Source: SIG603 sp964370775
GTDB lineage: Bacteria; Bacillota; Clostridia; Oscillospirales; Acutalibacteraceae
NCBI GenBank assembly: GCA_964370775.1
Contig: CAYJKT010000045.1
Coordinates: 1-14,061 of the forward strand
Direction: 5' to 3'
Length of the DNA stretch: 14,061 nucleotides
Part shown: piece after piece, positions 13,932 to 14,061 of the stretch
Layout: each line of letters begins with the position of its first letter
Numbering within the stretch: the stretch's first letter is position 1
Position numbers and translations under genes: made by a program
The notes under the pieces: model-generated
Seen by the model: only the letters and a program-made list of their open reading frames with translations
Database searches by the model: none
What the model was told of the DNA's origin: nothing

Positions 13932-14014
13932 GCGGATGTGGCGGAATTGGCAGACGCACCAGATTTAGGTTCTGGCGGGCAACCGTGGGGGTTCAAGTCC
14001 CTTCATCCGCACCA
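13932..14014 (+). tRNA. tRNA-Leu (anticodon UAG)
   Basis: The acceptor arms GCGGATG (13932-13938) and CATCCGC (14004-14010) pair fully, with discriminator A (14011) and an encoded CCA (14012-14014). The anticodon stem CCAGA/TCTGG holds the loop TTTAGGT with anticodon TAG at 13966-13968, which reads CUA and other CUN leucine codons. The variable region (CGGGCAACCGT) forms the short extra stem of a class II tRNA, as leucine tRNAs have. The T arm is GGGGG/CCCTT around TTCAAGT. It is a single-gene unit with its own promoter and terminator. Confidence 0.96.
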
Positions 14015-14018
14015 TATT

Positions 14019-14061
14019 GAATACCCATAAGGGCTTTGGCTCATGTGGGTATTCTTTTTTT
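14019..14061 (+). terminator. Terminator of tRNA-Leu
   Basis: GAATACCCA (14019-14027) pairs with TGGGTATTC (14046-14054). At least seven T follow from 14055 to the window edge. The 18-nt loop is longer than usual. Confidence 0.88.

Noticed and set aside
13811..13996. Minus-strand open frame of 61 codons
   Set aside because: It is largely the antisense of tRNA-Leu and its promoter and has no ribosome binding site.
1..14061. CRISPR arrays, insertion sequences, attachment sites, phage or defence genes
   Set aside because: No regularly spaced repeats, terminal inverted repeats, transposase or integrase motifs, or target duplications were seen. The tRNA-Leu shows no partial duplicate within the window.

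Overview
The window is AT-rich chromosomal DNA with strong AGGAGG-type ribosome binding sites and sigma-A-like promoters (TTGACA-like / 17 nt / TATAAT, often with an extended TGn -10). It also has intrinsic terminators with U-tracts, a long-form HPF and a 446-residue bacillus/clostridium-type Pgi. Together these suggest a low-GC Firmicute, most likely a gut-type member of Clostridia. That assignment is inference; there is no rRNA or marker gene here to settle it.

Layout. Positions 1-29 hold the first codons of a minus-strand gene that runs off the left edge. Positions 370-1247 are an operon of a four-helix DUF2975 membrane protein and a small XRE-type regulator (compare B. subtilis YoaS/YozG). 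Positions 1311-3600, minus strand, hold a URO-D-superfamily protein followed by an MFS transporter. Positions 3859-4383 are long-form hibernation promoting factor (hpf) behind a structured leader of about 108 nt. Positions 4495-5643, minus strand, are galactonate dehydratase (dgoD). Positions 5838-6392 are 3-methyladenine DNA glycosylase I (tag). Positions 6539-9615 are a GH2 beta-galactosidase-like enzyme followed by a nitroreductase-family protein. Positions 9679-10861, minus strand, are a short-chain dehydrogenase followed by an unrecognised 115-residue protein, divergent from a TetR regulator at 11009-11647. Positions 11953-13754 are pgi followed by a small P-loop protein. Positions 13932-14014 are tRNA-Leu(UAG) with its own promoter and terminator.

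How it fits together. Three catabolism-type units (URO-D/MFS, dgoD, GH2/nitroreductase) share a CG-centred AT-rich word, AAAACG(C)TTATAT, at their promoters. This suggests one sugar-responsive regulator, encoded outside the window. The SDR/TetR pair forms a separate self-contained module: three copies of TTTACAARTYGT lie in the divergent promoter region. hpf, tag, pgi and the tRNA look like housekeeping genes. Most transcription units end in a clear hairpin, and three of these lie between convergent genes and look bidirectional.

I see no mobile element, CRISPR array, phage gene or recognisable defence system. The candidates for something new are modest: the shared operator-like motif, the hpf leader with mutually exclusive helices, and the unrecognised 115-residue and 135-residue proteins. 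Several start codons were moved from the longest open frame because a promoter or ribosome binding site shows that the longer form cannot be right; these are 3600, 3859, 5838, 10026 and 11953.
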